DNA of 64,000 nt from Coffea arabica (GCF_036785885.1 NC_092317.1:188501-252500), one strand, 5' to 3'. Counted from the stretch's first letter, positions 1 through 11,804 are shown. Made by a program: numbers and translations. Notes: generated by a model not told the origin, from the letters alone.

Positions 1-3000
1 CACACTGTACAGAATGCAGGGCAGTGTTCATATTGCGTGCAAATGTTCCACCTGACCGCTGGTGGTTGAGGTTGAAATTCCAGTTCCTTGTTGCTAGGGA
101 CCATGCCTTCATTTTTGTTATTGTTCAGCTGGTATGACATGATTTTTATTACCCTCTCTTTTTCCCTTATTTCTTCTTATTATGCTATAAGAGCTGTAAT
201 ATTCCAAATTGGTCTTCAAATCAGCAAGCCATCAATGTGAAACATCCTGAGTAAAGTTTTAACCATACGGACTGTGCCTGGTTTCATATAGTCGACCTCT
301 TCTTCCTCTCTTTTTCTTTTTTTGCTCTTTGGGTCTATATAATCATATACAAATATTTGTCTGCATGTGCGACTGTATTATTTTGTTTGCATGCGCATGT
401 TAGGTGAATGTATGAGATGTATCTTATATCTTCCCTTCTATCCCAAAATTGTTCATGTTATATTTTTTATATCCTGTAATTTTCATTTGTCAACCAAGAA
501 TGAAATGGGATTTAGTAAATTTCTAGTCGGTTTCTTGGAAGCTCCAAGCAAAATCTTGGTGACCTTGTCCATCAAGGGAAAGTTCAGCAACTTAGAGCAA
601 CTTGTTCCAAGTTCTTGATCTTACCAACTGGAATCACCATGCTGTATGTAGGATTAAATTGGTAATTTCACCAATCTAATAGAGCCTTTTTATTCTCCTA
701 ATCTTGCTACAAGGCATGATATGTTGCCTACTGAATGAATCTTTTAATGGATTAACTGGGTATTAGTTAGCTTGTTAAGAGTTACATGAGTAAAGACTAA
801 TGGGTTCATAATTGGCTGGATTGAGAGATAAGACTGTAAAGCACCTTGCTCAACTGAAAATGTTGTTCTTGATGCTTAAATTCTCCGAAGATGCTTAATT
901 GCATGCAGGTTTTAAAATTAATTTCCTTATAGCTGCCTTTCTGTTCCAGTTTTTGGGAGTCTATTTGAGGTACTTAATTATGGACTTTCAGCATGCATAT
1001 ATTGAAACTCTGCAGATTGTAGCATTTTTGGGTGTGCTGGTCTACAAATTTTATGGAGAGGAACTGAGGGAAATGTTTGGTTATGAAGAACATCCTTACG
1101 GTTTTTATACCATGGCAGGTAAAATCATTCCGCACCTATGAACATCAACTGTTTTTTAGTTACTACATGCATATGAACACCAGCCAGTTCTTGATGTTCC
1201 ATGCCTTAGTGTAATTGGCATATCAATTTTAAATTGCAAAACTACGAGAACTTTGTGGTTACATTTTATGAACTATTTGCCCATATGACAGGTTTTTTGA
1301 AACATGAAGATCATTTTTATCATGTTTTCATTTGTCATCTTCTCCATTCTCTAGCTGACAGAACATTAATTTCAGCTCCTTTGAAGCTGTGTAAGCTTTC
1401 ACCTGTTATGGTTTAGAAAGAAAACACTTAAACATGAAGTTGCATGTTGGTGTCTGATCTGCCCTTGAGGCATGATACTTGCAGCAAGTAGCATGGGGGA
1501 AGACCTTGTTTTCCCACCTCTTTTCTCCAACATGTAACCTTGAAGGTGGAAATTGTGCATAATGTACAAGTCTCTGGTTGCTGCAACAAATTTATCTTAT
1601 GACTTGCTAATAATGCAAAATTGTAGAACTAGTCAGTTTTAGCGGCCCTGGTCATATGGCTCGGGTGAAAAAGAGATACAGATCACCTTCCTCACCTTTT
1701 ATATTTCTACAAAAGACATTTAAAAGCTGGAAAAGGATAGAAAAGAAAATGAGCAAAGTGATTTGTTGTTCTTGATAACCTTCTTATTATATTGACTCAT
1801 GGGCAATGGGATTTCTACCTCGTACTCCATGAGAAAGGTACTACACCACACTAATGCACAAAGTGCATTGAACATTGATTTCAAAATATCCAACTTCTTG
1901 AGTCAGTGTCATATGGTAGAACCCGTTTCAGGTTTCTTCTAATTACTCTATTGGTAGAAGTGCTCCAATATGCAATGGTATGGGTAGGGGAAGAAGAGTA
2001 AATAGATAGAAGGACTAGGACCGCAAATGAAAGAAAGTAGTACTATAGCAGAAATACGAATAACAAACTAGTTTCAGATCATATGTTAGAACCAGTTTCA
2101 GGTTTCTTCTAATGACTCTGTTGGTAGAAATGCTCTAATATGCAGTGGTATGGGTAGGGGAAGAAGAGTAAATAGATAGAAGGACTAGGACCTCACATGA
2201 AAGAAACTAGTACTAGTGCTGTTTACCAATGTGATTTTCGTAATTATTCATGTAGTACTTATTCAGTTGTGATCCCAGTTTCCTGAATTTGGTTTGCAAG
2301 TGAAGGTCCTTGTTACTAGTTTCCAGATGCACTAGATGCATGTATATTAGAGAATTAACTTTCCCTTTGGGGTCATTCTTCTGCGATATGTGTGGTTACA
2401 AGTCTAATTTTGTTGATTTTTAGACCGTTGGCTGTTATTGCAGAAGTTAAAAGAGAAACTACAGCTCTTTATTTATTTTTTTTCCCTCTCTCAATATGGC
2501 CTTACTAACACTGTCAGATTATTTACGGTTTGTAATCATCATAGGAATATCTCTTCTTATTTCTTTTAGCAATGAAGAATCTAGGCACATCACCCCTTGT
2601 ATTCTCATCTTTTATTTCAAGGCTAGTTAGGATTCTGTCCCTTCCTATTACAACAGTAATACATCTTAGCATTTTTCATTTCACTTTGCAGTTTTGGCAG
2701 TTGTGTTGGTGGGTCTGCTTTATGGTTTCTTCATAGCTATAATTTGTGGGCAGAGGATCAATGAACGCCACTACCATGTACTTGCCAAACAAGAATTGAC
2801 AAAGGTACAAGATGATTGTTTGATGAAACAATGATCCTAATAAGGAGGCCTCGTTATGTTGTAATTTTTTTACATACACAAATGTAGTTTTTTTCTTCCA
2901 AACTTAAGTTCACAGCACTGTTGTGTTTGACAGTAGGTTTTTCCCCACCCTTTCTGTTTTCATATAATTGGTGGGTTAAAGTAGTTCTTTTGTAAAGCAT

Positions 3001-3131
3001 CAAGTTTATGGTGATGATGTCTGATGTTGTTTTGACAGGAGTACATAGTTGAAGACCGAGAATCCAGTAAAGATGTCCCAGATCTTGATCCCAGCCACAT
3101 TACCGAGCTAAGAATGTTGGGCCTCTATTAA
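1..3131 (+). CDS. RING-CH (RINGv) membrane E3 ubiquitin ligase, 3' part
   Basis: The 5' end lies outside the window. Exons read as 3-131, 1016-1118, 2692-2804 and 3039-3131 (stop TAA 3129-3131), and all phases fit. The first exon opens with HCTECRAVF, the last Cys pair of a C4HC3 RING-variant finger, followed by WWLRLKFQFLVARDHAF and a hydrophobic segment. Exons 2 and 3 give two more membrane stretches (IVAFLGVLVY and VLAVVLVGLLYGFFIAIICG). The tail HYHVLAKQELTKEYIVEDRE and final DLDPSHITELRMLGLY are typical of the plant family of Arabidopsis At1g50440/At2g22120 (recalled, not searched). Members are thought to move ubiquitin from an E2 to membrane proteins; the substrate is unknown. A further GT-AG pair after the stop (donor 3132, acceptor about 3298) suggests a 3'UTR intron. 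The intron at 1119-2691 holds a tandem duplication. Confidence 0.88.
1909..2216. repeat. Tandem duplication inside RING-CH intron
   Basis: A segment starting at about 1909 (CATATGGTAGAACC) recurs about 170 bp later at about 2079 (CATATGTTAGAACC). The shared part, through GGTATGGGTAGGGGAAGAAG and the AAATAGATAGAAGGACTAGG stretch, differs at a handful of bases. It lies wholly inside an intron and has no coding sense. It looks like a local duplication of moderate age. Confidence 0.75.
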
Positions 3132-3559
3132 GGTGAGAATTTGTGCCTGCCTATTGGTTTTGGTAACAGCTTGTAAGATTAGATGTCTATATTGTAGAAG
3201 TTAGTAAAATATCCTTTTGTCTTCATTGACGGGCAGAAGGAATTGCGACTAACATGTCTTTCACGGATTAACATAATAACCTTCTGCCTTTTTCAGGTTC
3301 CCCATTATTATGGATTCAGAACTTCATAAGCCAGAGGGTTTTGTGGTGGCAGTGGCACATCTGGTCTCTCAGATGCACAAATTACACGTACCAATCCAAC
3401 CTCATGTTGAATCGTAATATGTAAATTTTTCCTGTCCCCAGGTCCCGTGCTTTATTTTTTCCTAGAAGAAATCTCATTTAATCACAAACATTGTTTCACT
3501 GTTGGAATTACAAATTGATCATCTTCTTTTATTTCCTTGTTTTGTTGTTAATACAACTG

Positions 3560-4570
3560 GTAATCACACAAAAGCAATGAGAACATTGTGGAAGGCTTGT
3601 AAAGCCCAGTATTTGGGATAATCAGTTTGTTCTTACGTTAAGTTTACAGTGCATGTCTCAGGGTATTTTGAAATATCAGAGTGTGCTTTGATAGAAGATT
3701 ATTTGGAAAAAATATTAGAATAATTATTGTAGCTCTTTCTGTTTTGTGATATATGTAAGAAAAAAGGTGGTTAGAAAGATAAAAAAGTGATTGAAAAACA
3801 ATTTGCAATGCAAGGAAAAAAATTTTCCGGTAAAAATTACTGTAGCTCTATTTTCTAAGTGGTGCTCCTTTTTAGGTACATTGCATTGTTCATTTCTTCG
3901 CACCTTTAGCTTATCTAATCATAATTAGTCTGAGTTGAGGAGATTGTGATTGTTTGAGCAAATTTGCTATTTACCTCATTCCCTTCCCTGGAAATGCCTT
4001 GAAGAAAGAGCTTAAAAGAAAGAAGGGGGGGCGAGTGTGGTGAAAACTACATCCGCATGCACTGTTTACCCTTAGATCAAGTAATCAATCCAACGTAGTG
4101 GATAGCCCCATGTGTAATATATGGATCTTTTATGGACTACGACAAATTCTGTTTGTTTTTCTGTGCATTTTGGAGTCATCTATTTACTCCGTCTGCTTCT
4201 GCTTGTTCTGCTAATCATCCGTACAACGCCTGTTCTGCTCATCACCTGTACAATTGTTGTAGCATGTAGGGCAACGTTAGCCCCATTAGTCCATGATATA
4301 ACTACCAGTGATGTTATAACCTTAAGCTTGAGATTTTAACACACTTCTCGAGATTTACCTTGTCCAAATTTACGTTTTACCTTGTTCAAACGTACGTTTA
4401 CTCTTTCCATTCCATACACATCATCAAAATTCTGGTTATCTCAAATAGAATTGTTACATGCCTTCATTTGGATGGAAGAAAAAGAAAAAGGGGTCGCTGG
4501 AGGATGCAAGATAAAAAATTTGTGCGCGATACTGGGAACTTTTTATTAGTGATAAGCAGATAATGTAATA
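3560..4570. other. Intergenic DNA, possible decayed MITE
   Basis: No gene is seen here. About 3650-3860 has the look of a common dicot MITE remnant: a TTTGGAAAAAATATTAGAAT stretch, two TGTAGCTCT words, and a GTGATATATGTAAGAAAAAA stretch, but I could not define clean terminal repeats. The rest is ordinary AT-rich spacer between the RING-CH 3' end and a minus-strand unit. Confidence 0.35.
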
Positions 4571-6014
4571 AAATATAGTCAGATCCAATCTGTACATCTA
4601 ATTCAAACAAAGGATGCAAGAAACCAGTACAAGGTTATAAACTTCGCCGCACATCCAATGCTGTCAAGCCCTAACACCTCTCTAGGATTCAAGTATGATG
4701 ATACAGAAAATAGTTTCCACTGGGTATTGACAATACAAGACAGTAAACTGCAGTAACACAAGTTCATATGCACAAGTCCATGAATAGTCCTTGCCGACAA
4801 AAGATAAGCCTACGGCAAGTTGCAAACTGCCACTCTCAGATATTTACAGGTGGATAATTGCCAGCTCTTGACAGCATCTTTACTGTTGGCAAGAACCAGA
4901 CGTTCAAAAAGTCCACCCGCCTCCCCAAACTCAAACAAAATAATTAGTATATCAACAAACATGACTTAATGTTGCCTTTAATCCAGAACTGAAAAGCAAA
5001 ATCTTTATCCACCCCATTGTGTATTGTGCTTTACCCCTCCTCAACCTCAGAACCAGACGCACAGTTAGATATCTCTACGGCTTCTCTTCTATTAGAATCA
5101 GTACAATAGAATCAAGCTGAGTACCACGCAAAGTATACCGTCAAAAGCCATTACTGAGATGCCCTACAATAGGAAAGATTAACAGCTCTTCCCACCAAGA
5201 GCCTTTTCTAAAGCATAAACAGGATGTGTTTCAACTCTCCAGCAAACCATGAAAAGATTTTGCTTTGAACACATGCACTTATCTTCCTCTCCCAGTTCAT
5301 TACACAACTACATAAGCTCGCAACATAGGCTCCCACAGTCTCTGCAAACAAAAGGACCCAGAAAGTGGATGAAAAGGATTCTTCGTGTGTGAAAAAAGTA
5401 GTGCTGCAATTAATTGACATGCAAACTAAACATTAACAATCATCTGCTCACAATTTGAGCTTAGATTTGAGAATATTATGCCTGTTATGGAACTGCAGTT
5501 GTTATTGTGTCAGGTCACAGGGTTCCTTCAGAAAATTCAGACAGGGATAACTGTGAATTGTTTTAACTCTTCATCCACAAAAACTGCAGCTCTCGGCCAC
5601 AAACACTCAGTAATGCCAACTAAGTAGTAACCCTAGGTAAGTTTGAGGACATAAGCTACTCGTTTGTTCCAAACATAAAGGAGACAAAGTGATACATATC
5701 ATACATTGCAGACCAAAGAAGGTAAACTTATGGGGCATACAAGAAATTGTTTTTAAGTGCAACATCATTTACATTTTTCTATGTCACAGTTGATCAGTAA
5801 AAACCTTTTCAAAATCAGGAGAACTAAGGTAAAAGAAAGCCAATGGGAATAAATAAGAAGGAAAAAAAGGAATCATTAGCCTGCAGCGCATGCGTCAGAT
5901 CAAACGAACACATCAAATTGAATCAGACAGGGATAACTGTTAGTGTAGGTTCTCATCATTCACGATGAGCACTGCAGAGTTCATAATTGGCCAACTTGAC
6001 AACACATGATAGAC

Positions 6015-6023
6015 CCCAAAACC
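6015..6023. repeat. Target-site duplication, left copy (CCCAAAACC)
   Basis: This exact 9-bp direct repeat matches 6270-6278 and borders the MULE-type MITE on both sides. It marks the insertion site. Confidence 0.75.
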
Positions 6024-6269
6024 GGAAATGGGGCAGGAACGGTACCGTTTCTGAAGGTTCACGGCCACGATGTGACCTCAAAAATTTGTGCGGCTCAAAT
6101 TACAACATGTAACTCGATTTTCACGCCATGTGTGGGATCCACAAAAAAGTGTTGTAAAATTACGTCGTGCAAAGTAAGTTACATCGTGTGCAATGGAAGT
6201 TACGCGTTGTGAAAAATGAATACAACCGGCACAAACGGTTGCACCTGCAACCGTCTGTGCCCCTTGTCC
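6024..6269. mobile_element. MULE-type MITE, 246 bp, with 9-bp target duplication
   Basis: The ends are inverted: left GGAAATGGGGCAGGAACGGT and right (reverse complement) GGACAAGGGGCACAGACGGT, matching at 15 of 20 positions. The element is flanked directly by CCCAAAACC at 6015-6023 and 6270-6278, a 9-bp target duplication as Mutator-like elements make. Each end holds a palindrome: AACGGTACCGTT on the left, and ACGGTTGCA/TGCAACCGT around a CC spacer on the right. The body has reiterated words such as GTAAGTTACATCGTG. It has no coding capacity, so it is non-autonomous. Confidence 0.75.
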
Positions 6270-7349
6270 CCCAAAACCAAGCCTTGAAGAAAATTCAGAA
6301 AAAAATACGTGCAGGAGAGTTTAATAAAAAATTTCAGGCATGACGCAGGGAAGACAGGAAATGAGAAAAATGGGGGGAAAGGGTGGGGAGGAGCCGATGC
6401 CTCAGACCGTCCTAGTACAAAACAATATCAACAGTATCGTAGCAAATACTATAACTAGCATTTCAGATTCAACCTTTAACAGTCATCATTGGCGGGCTCA
6501 ACAACTAATAATACAATACCGAAATAGTTGTACAGGTACAAGAGACAATACTCACAGAAACAGGAAAACCAAACATACGAAGGATCAATAAATAGCAGGC
6601 ATAGGGTAGCGAAAAATAGCAGGCTTAACGTTGATAAAGGGAATAAGCTCCCCAAGCATTGATTTTCAGAAATCTAAGCTCGGAGCAGAGCAGAAAATTC
6701 ACATAACGTAGGTCGTTATATCACAAGTCAATGGGGAGAGAGGGACATCAGATCTTCCTATTCAGAGAAGAATCACGAAACCCAAAAATATTTCGGGCAT
6801 TCAACTCAATAAAGAACATCATTTGGCCTCTTAGTCTACATACAAAGAGGGGGGGGGGGATGAACGCTGGGAAAATCATTAACTCATCCCCGGGGGGGGG
6901 GAATCAATACAGCTCTATCTAATAAGCATTGAAAAGAAAATGCCAACGTAGAACCGTTCGAAAAAAGGGAAGTGGAGGGGGGTAGAGAAAGAAGAAAGAA
7001 GGTGGTGGGGTTGGTAGAAGGCAAAAATGCCTTGGGGCCAGCGGTTGAAGGTAGAAAGCGGAGGAAGGGCAACCGCGAGAGGTGGCGAAGGACATAACCT
7101 GGTCGTCGGAGAGGGAATTGGAGAGGTTGTGGAGGAGAAGGGCGAGGGCGTAGTGGCGCGGCGCATGGGATTGAGGGGGGGGGGGGAGGATCCAGTAGGA
7201 GGCATCGCGGAGCCAAAGGGAGGCAGAACGCTGGACGATGATGGCGGCGAGCAGCCAAGGCGTTGGGGATCGGAGAGGTGAGGGGGAGGAGCGGCGGGTT
7301 TGGTGGTTGGAATTAGTATTAGGGTTTGAGAGAGGGAGGCGGGCAATAG

Positions 7350-8069
7350 CAGTTTTAAACTCATTTTATTTATTTATCGGAGTAAAAGAACAAGAAATGT
7401 GTAGGAGAAGTAAATTGTTCGGACTAAAAAAGAGAAAAGAAAAAAGAAAAGATGTAATGTAGGGATGGAGAAAAGGGAAGTGATTCCAGTGTTTAGAGGG
7501 AGAGTAGTCTAGTGACTGCTGACCCCTCTCTCTCTCTCTCTCTGGCATTATATGTGTAATGTGTGTGTATATATAGAGAGAGAAAGGGGAAGAGAGGCTG
7601 GGCGGGGGGTTCAACAGTATGTTCTTTGGCAGCCGCCTTCTTCTTCTTCTTCGGTTAGGGCTGACCTGGAGGCCTCTTCCCACTCCACACTCTTTCATTT
7701 TTTTTTCCTTCCTTTTTCAAAAGAAACCTCACACTTAAACTTTTGACAAAATGAATTAATGTAAATGGAACTTCAACTTTAAATTCATATTAACATTGTA
7801 TAACCGCTAGTGTGTGAACTGTCAATCTAAAAAATTTTAATCCATTATAAAATGTGGATGCATTCTTAATTCCTTTTTTTTCCCAATTTGGAAACAAAGT
7901 TTAAGATTGCTAATCCATATGGTTGAATCCTATGCTATTTGCTCATATTATTATATTCTTTGCTTTTGGTATACAACCAAGTAGTATTTTGATTACTTTC
8001 TATATTATTATTATTATTATTATTGCTCAAATGTTGTTAACAAGTATATGGAAGGTAATGTTAATTTAA
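7350..8069. other. Spacer with microsatellites
   Basis: A CT run near 7530-7543, a (GA)n stretch near 7574, a (CTT)n run near 7637, and an ATT microsatellite near 8006-8023 are visible. The segment 7350-7700 is likely the promoter side of the minus-strand unit. No gene is supported. Confidence 0.5.
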
Positions 8070-8716
8070 GGTCCGTTTGATAAACTGAATCTGAATTTTG
8101 AAATCTGATTATTGAAAAAATTAATTTGTTGAATTTTAAGTACTGAAAAGAAATATATAAATGTCTGAATTTTAATATTGAAACTATTTATATTGTTTGA
8201 TAAACATTTGTCATTGAATGCTTAATAAGTTAAATTGTACAATTTTGCCCTTATATCTTTTCATCCAAAAAAGAAATAGAACCTATGATTTAATTAGTTT
8301 AAAATTGTTAGATAGGAAAATGACAATGTTTATTTTTAAATCAAATTAATATAAAAGATGAAATATATTATATGAGAAGTACGGAGAAAATGTGAAAGTC
8401 AGAGAAGTAAAAAATCGTTAGATAGAGAATATCAGATTGTTTAATTAGATAATAATTTTGAATAGAGAATATTAGGTTATTTAATTAGACAAGAATTTTG
8501 AACATAATTAACAAATGATGGTAGATATGGTAAATAAGATAAGGTAGTTGAAGTAATTCTGTTGATTCTTATCAGAATTAAGCATTCAGTTAAGATTCTT
8601 GTACTAAAAAATTACAAACAAGTTAAGCAAATAAATTTTTATTTATCAAACACCCAAAACATCGAAATATCTAAAAAAATTCAATTCAAGCATTTTTTAT
8701 TTTATCAAACAGACCC
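8070..8716. mobile_element. Tourist-like (PIF/Harbinger) MITE, about 650 bp
   Basis: The left end is GGTCCGTTTGATAAA and the right end, reverse-complemented, is GGGTCTGTTTGATAAA. Both carry the GTTTGATAAA core and differ by one substitution and one base of length. TTAA lies on both sides (8066-8069 and 8717-8720), matching the TTA/TAA targets used by PIF/Harbinger elements. The inside is AT-rich and non-coding, with looser inverted copies of the end sequence (TTTATCAAACACCC). The superfamily call rests on end shape and target only. Confidence 0.55.
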
Positions 8717-8795
8717 TTAATACATATTTTCTAATGTTTCTAACTAGTGCCCCATGTTTGATGGACTCTTTGTTGGACACTCAGGAGCATGTATT

Positions 8796-8808
8796 GGCCC
8801 GCTGGGCC
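8796..8808 (+). promoter_or_regulatory. Paired site II motifs upstream of ATP17
   Basis: GGCCC (8796-8800) and TGGGCC (8803-8808) sit about 210 bp before the ATG of the ATP synthase gene. TGGGCC/T site II boxes bound by TCP factors are known in promoters of many plant nuclear genes for oxidative phosphorylation. The function here is inferred from motif and position. Confidence 0.5.
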
Positions 8809-9015
8809 TACTAAATAGAGACCACCAACCAAATTTCCATCGAATCAGGTCAATTATACCAAAAATAAATAAATAAATAAATAAAAAGGGGACACGATAA
8901 AGGCGAAGGGTAAAAGGAAGGAGTCAGGAGGACTGTAGGGTTGGGGGATCTGGAGAGGAAATCTTGAAGTCTGAAATCAAATCGGAAACAAATAAGAAAG
9001 AAGATTTTAGTAGAA

Positions 9016-9282
9016 ATGGCGATGAGGAACGCTTACAGAGAGATGAAAGGACTGAAGGTGAAGGAAGTCCCGGCGAAGCTGAAGCCCTATTTCACGGTGG
9101 ACTACCTCAAGAACGCCGTCCAGAGGGGCCTCGACAACTACCACGCTAAGTACATCCAGACCAGTTCTTTCGACCCCGTCTATCACGTCTGCATTGGCGG
9201 GATGATCTTCTCCTATCTCGTCGCTCTTCCCGAGGAGCGTCGCCACCTCGAGCACAAGCAGCATGCCGCCGATCACCACTGA
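9016..9282 (+). CDS. ATP17: Mitochondrial ATP synthase small subunit (plant ATP17 type)
   Basis: This is a single-exon gene of 88 residues. It begins MAMRNAYREMKGLKVKEVPA, continues with a basic amphipathic region and NYHAKYIQTSSFDPVYHVC, has one membrane segment (about residues 60-74, GGMIFSYLVALPE), and ends in a His-rich tail. Length and sequence agree with the plant protein of Arabidopsis At4g30010, found in the membrane part of mitochondrial F1Fo-ATP synthase and named ATP17 or subunit f-like (recalled, not searched). It should help build the Fo stalk and dimer region in the inner membrane. No cleavable presequence is evident. An AATAAA signal lies at 9388-9393. Paired site II boxes upstream fit co-regulation with other respiratory genes. 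GC content of the coding exon is clearly above that of the flanks. Confidence 0.85.
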   Translation: MAMRNAYREMKGLKVKEVPAKLKPYFTVDYLKNAVQRGLDNYHAKYIQTSSFDPVYHVCIGGMIFSYLVALPEERRHLEHKQHAADHH

Positions 9283-9399
9283 TTGACTTTTCTTCCCATC
9301 ATTTCCTTCCTTTTTTCCAAAAAGAAACAAAGGTTTCTACTTAAAACTCTTCCAAATGCCTTACCTATTTTCCTTGTTTGTTTGTAAAATAAAAAGTGC

Positions 9400-11230
9400 A
9401 CTATAATGTTTATACTAGTATCACTTTTCACATTCCCCACCCTTGCCCGGTTTTAAAAGATAAGATGATTGCCGCAATTAATGTTGAATTCCTTGCTGTA
9501 TGTGCTTAAATAAAAAAAAAGAAAAAAGAAAAGAAAAGAAAATTTTGCTTGCTGTGTGCGAACCCTAGGGAGATGTTGACTTTTGGTTTGTCATGTGAAC
9601 TTCCTTAAAGTTGCTGTGAGCAAGCGATCTTTTTACCCTTATGGTAACTGCTTTCTCCTGCTGCTACTAACCTCAGCCCTAAGCCTATAACTGCAAATCA
9701 CAGTAGTGTGTAAGATGTATTTCAGAATTTATGAATCTTTATGTGGGATCTAATCTACTACTTAGTAATAAGTAAGTTAACAAGAGAATGAATACTTATC
9801 TGGGTTGGAGTTCCCTATCGTTGTATTGGAACAGAAATCTGTGTGTTGAGCTCTACAATCAACGTAACCTACTATTTATTCTGTTTTAGAAATTTCTATC
9901 TATCAATTGTTACCCATCTTTTTCCGAGTTCATCAATGTTGTTGTCTTATTGAACAACTCTCCAGGATAATCTGCAGTACTTCAACTTATTTTTAGATTT
10001 GCATCATCTTTTTTTACCTTGATGCATTTGTTGTGTTCTGGCTACTTTTGGATTTGCTCCCTCTTTATGTCCATGCCCTGTGAGGTGCAACTTCTTACGT
10101 AAAGAAATAGTCTAGCTCTTTGCAGAAAACTTGACTTGTAAATCTGAAAGCCAGTGACTCGCTGTTTATGCTCTTACATTGCATTTTAGTAATGAATGGT
10201 TCATGGATCTTGGGGTCACCCACCTCTATGTGCTTGTGTAACATTTCCCTTTCTGCGTGACCTAATCCTTGTACTGCCCTCTGTCTACAGCTTCAGCAAA
10301 GTCCTCAATTGGCTGTGTCTTTGAAGCAGTGGCAGTGAAGACCCATTTTTCTGTTTGTTTATGGTTTTGTGTATCTCCTTAAGATACATGTGTATTGCAG
10401 TGGAGCATTTGGCTGAAAAATAATTTGTTACATACTTGTTACTTTTAGTACGTATGACGCTTGGCTATTTCACTGCTATGTTGATGTTGATCTTCATTCT
10501 AATTGATTGGTGATTCTGGTCTTTGTTGATTTTTCCGCCTGGGAAGGTTCTTCTTATTTTCAATCGCTGTATTGACTTTGTTGTACTATAAAGGTTGCAA
10601 GTAGAGCATTAGCGCCATTAGGTGTCCTCCACCTCTAGGATTCTTCAAGCACAAGTACGATGGTCAAACGTGAGATTCGTATAGCCTTCCACTATGCGTC
10701 CAATTAGTTTTGGCATAAAACCCTTTAAACACCTCTAGCACTGCAATACCTTATCGGTATGTGAGCAGGTCCCAATGGTGTGCTGTTTTCCGGTATGCCT
10801 CAGGTGTAGCTGGTAAGACTCCCTAATCTTGATTGCCGACAATATTGCGGTTGCATTTAATTTGGATAGAATTTCGCAACATTAGAAGGCATGCATGGGC
10901 ATTCTTACAGGGGTATTACTTCTATGTCTGGGTTGATTTGGTCAGTTCTGGATGGTCAATTATGTTTTACGACTTAGTTCAATTAACGTTGTTGTGGAGC
11001 AACTTGTATTATAGCATGAAATACGAAGGGAAAGATTTTGTATGGTGGGATTCAAAGTCAAGAATTGTATTCACACTGGATGGTATTGAGGGATATCGTG
11101 TAGTAAGGACAAGCCTCTCTGACTCTCTCTCTCTTTTATATCCGAAGAGCCAATTCCCCCCTCAGCTGTCTCAATCTATTATTTCCACTCTGCCTATGTG
11201 CTGATAAGAGAGCATTAGACATCTCAGAGC
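9400..11230. other. Gene-free stretch downstream of ATP17
   Basis: No reading frame here holds together as a protein. The sequence is intermediate in base content and reads like UTR, intron or old spacer. A 123-residue open frame at 10833-11204 has no family character and was not kept. Confidence 0.5.
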
Positions 11231-11630
11231 TCAGCCGGGGATTGGGAATGCGAGCCTGAGGTAACCTCTTCCACGGGACAAGAGGGTGGTCTTGACCTTG
11301 TCTGCTGTCTTCTCCATCGCCTCCCCTGCAAATTTTGCTGCTGATTTAGCAGAATCTTCCACGGTTACCTTGCTCTTGTCTAGGCTCATTCACTATAGCC
11401 TTTTTCACCAGCCCTCCAGAGTTCCCTCTAGGGGGATGGCTTCTCCCTGCTCATCCTTGGCCTTTAAAGCGTGGCGGGGAAGGGAGAAAATGCTCTTTAT
11501 AGCGTGTCTTTTAACGGTAGGTTGTGGTGGGGAAGGTTCCTTTGATTCTTCTTCTTGTACTTCGTCTTTTGGCCCGAATAAGTTCAGACTTGGTGGTTCC
11601 TTCTTGTTACCATAATAACTCGAGAAATAC
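11231..11630 (-). pseudogene. LEA-like / alanine-lysine-rich gene piece, frame-broken
   Basis: On the minus strand, about 11630-11405 reads YYGNKKEPPSLNLFGPKDEV, an acidic EEESKEPSPPQP stretch and RHALKAKDEQGEAIPLEGTL, then stops. A second frame starting at ATG 11389 continues with KSAAKFAGEAMEKTADKVKT and stops at 11231-11233. The second part has the Ala/Lys/Thr 11-mer flavour of group 3 LEA proteins. The two pieces lie in different frames, so there is a frame break near 11405-11380, or a missed intron or sequencing error. An upstream in-frame stop precedes the first part. A possible first exon lies at 11990-11930 (MLARRKNCQN, then RSWWRLLL before a GTAAGA donor), which resembles a mitochondrial presequence, but its phase does not join cleanly. 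The identity is an inference; decayed gene is my preferred reading. Confidence 0.4.
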
Positions 11631-11639
11631 GAGAGAGGA

Positions 11640-11804
11640 AATCATATTGCAAGCAGCTGCTGCATTAGGTTTTTTGGGCTTATTATCCAGCTTCGGCACG
11701 TGGGAGTACGAAATTGTGGATGAATAGCTAATGCTATGCTTGGGGAGCTTGTATCTTTTGTATGATGATGATGATGATGATAAATCTACTTAATTTCTAA
11801 CCAA

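Larger units (their letters stand above)
4570..7350 (-). other. Probable minus-strand transcription unit, product not recognised
   Basis: Read on the minus strand, 4934 down to 4811 is an open stretch beginning FGEAGGLFERLVLANSKDAV and ending YLRVAVCNLP with a TAG stop. Just upstream is a textbook branch site TACTAAT about 20 bases before a GAG acceptor, so it looks like a last coding exon. About 2 kb further up (7350-6990) a GC-rich, CpG-bearing, C/T-rich segment looks like a 5' exon. It includes the segment LLLHNLSNSLSDDQV in one frame, but a run of 12 C's at 7177-7188 splits the frames and may be an unstable or misread homopolymer. Middle exons could not be fixed, and 5208-5390 is only a possible one. 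A MULE MITE sits in the unit. The family is unknown to me, and a noncoding transcript is the alternative. Confidence 0.3.

Noticed and set aside
899-1015. Upstream extension of RING-CH exon 2
   Set aside because: The CAG acceptor at 1013-1015 restores phase 0 with the first exon; the longer frame does not.
10833-11204. 123-residue plus-strand open frame
   Set aside because: Its composition looks like translated spacer and no neighbouring exon extends it.
11286-11727. Plus-strand open frames over the LEA-like piece
   Set aside because: The minus strand gives the Lys/Ala/Glu-rich protein-like reading; the plus frames are its shadow.
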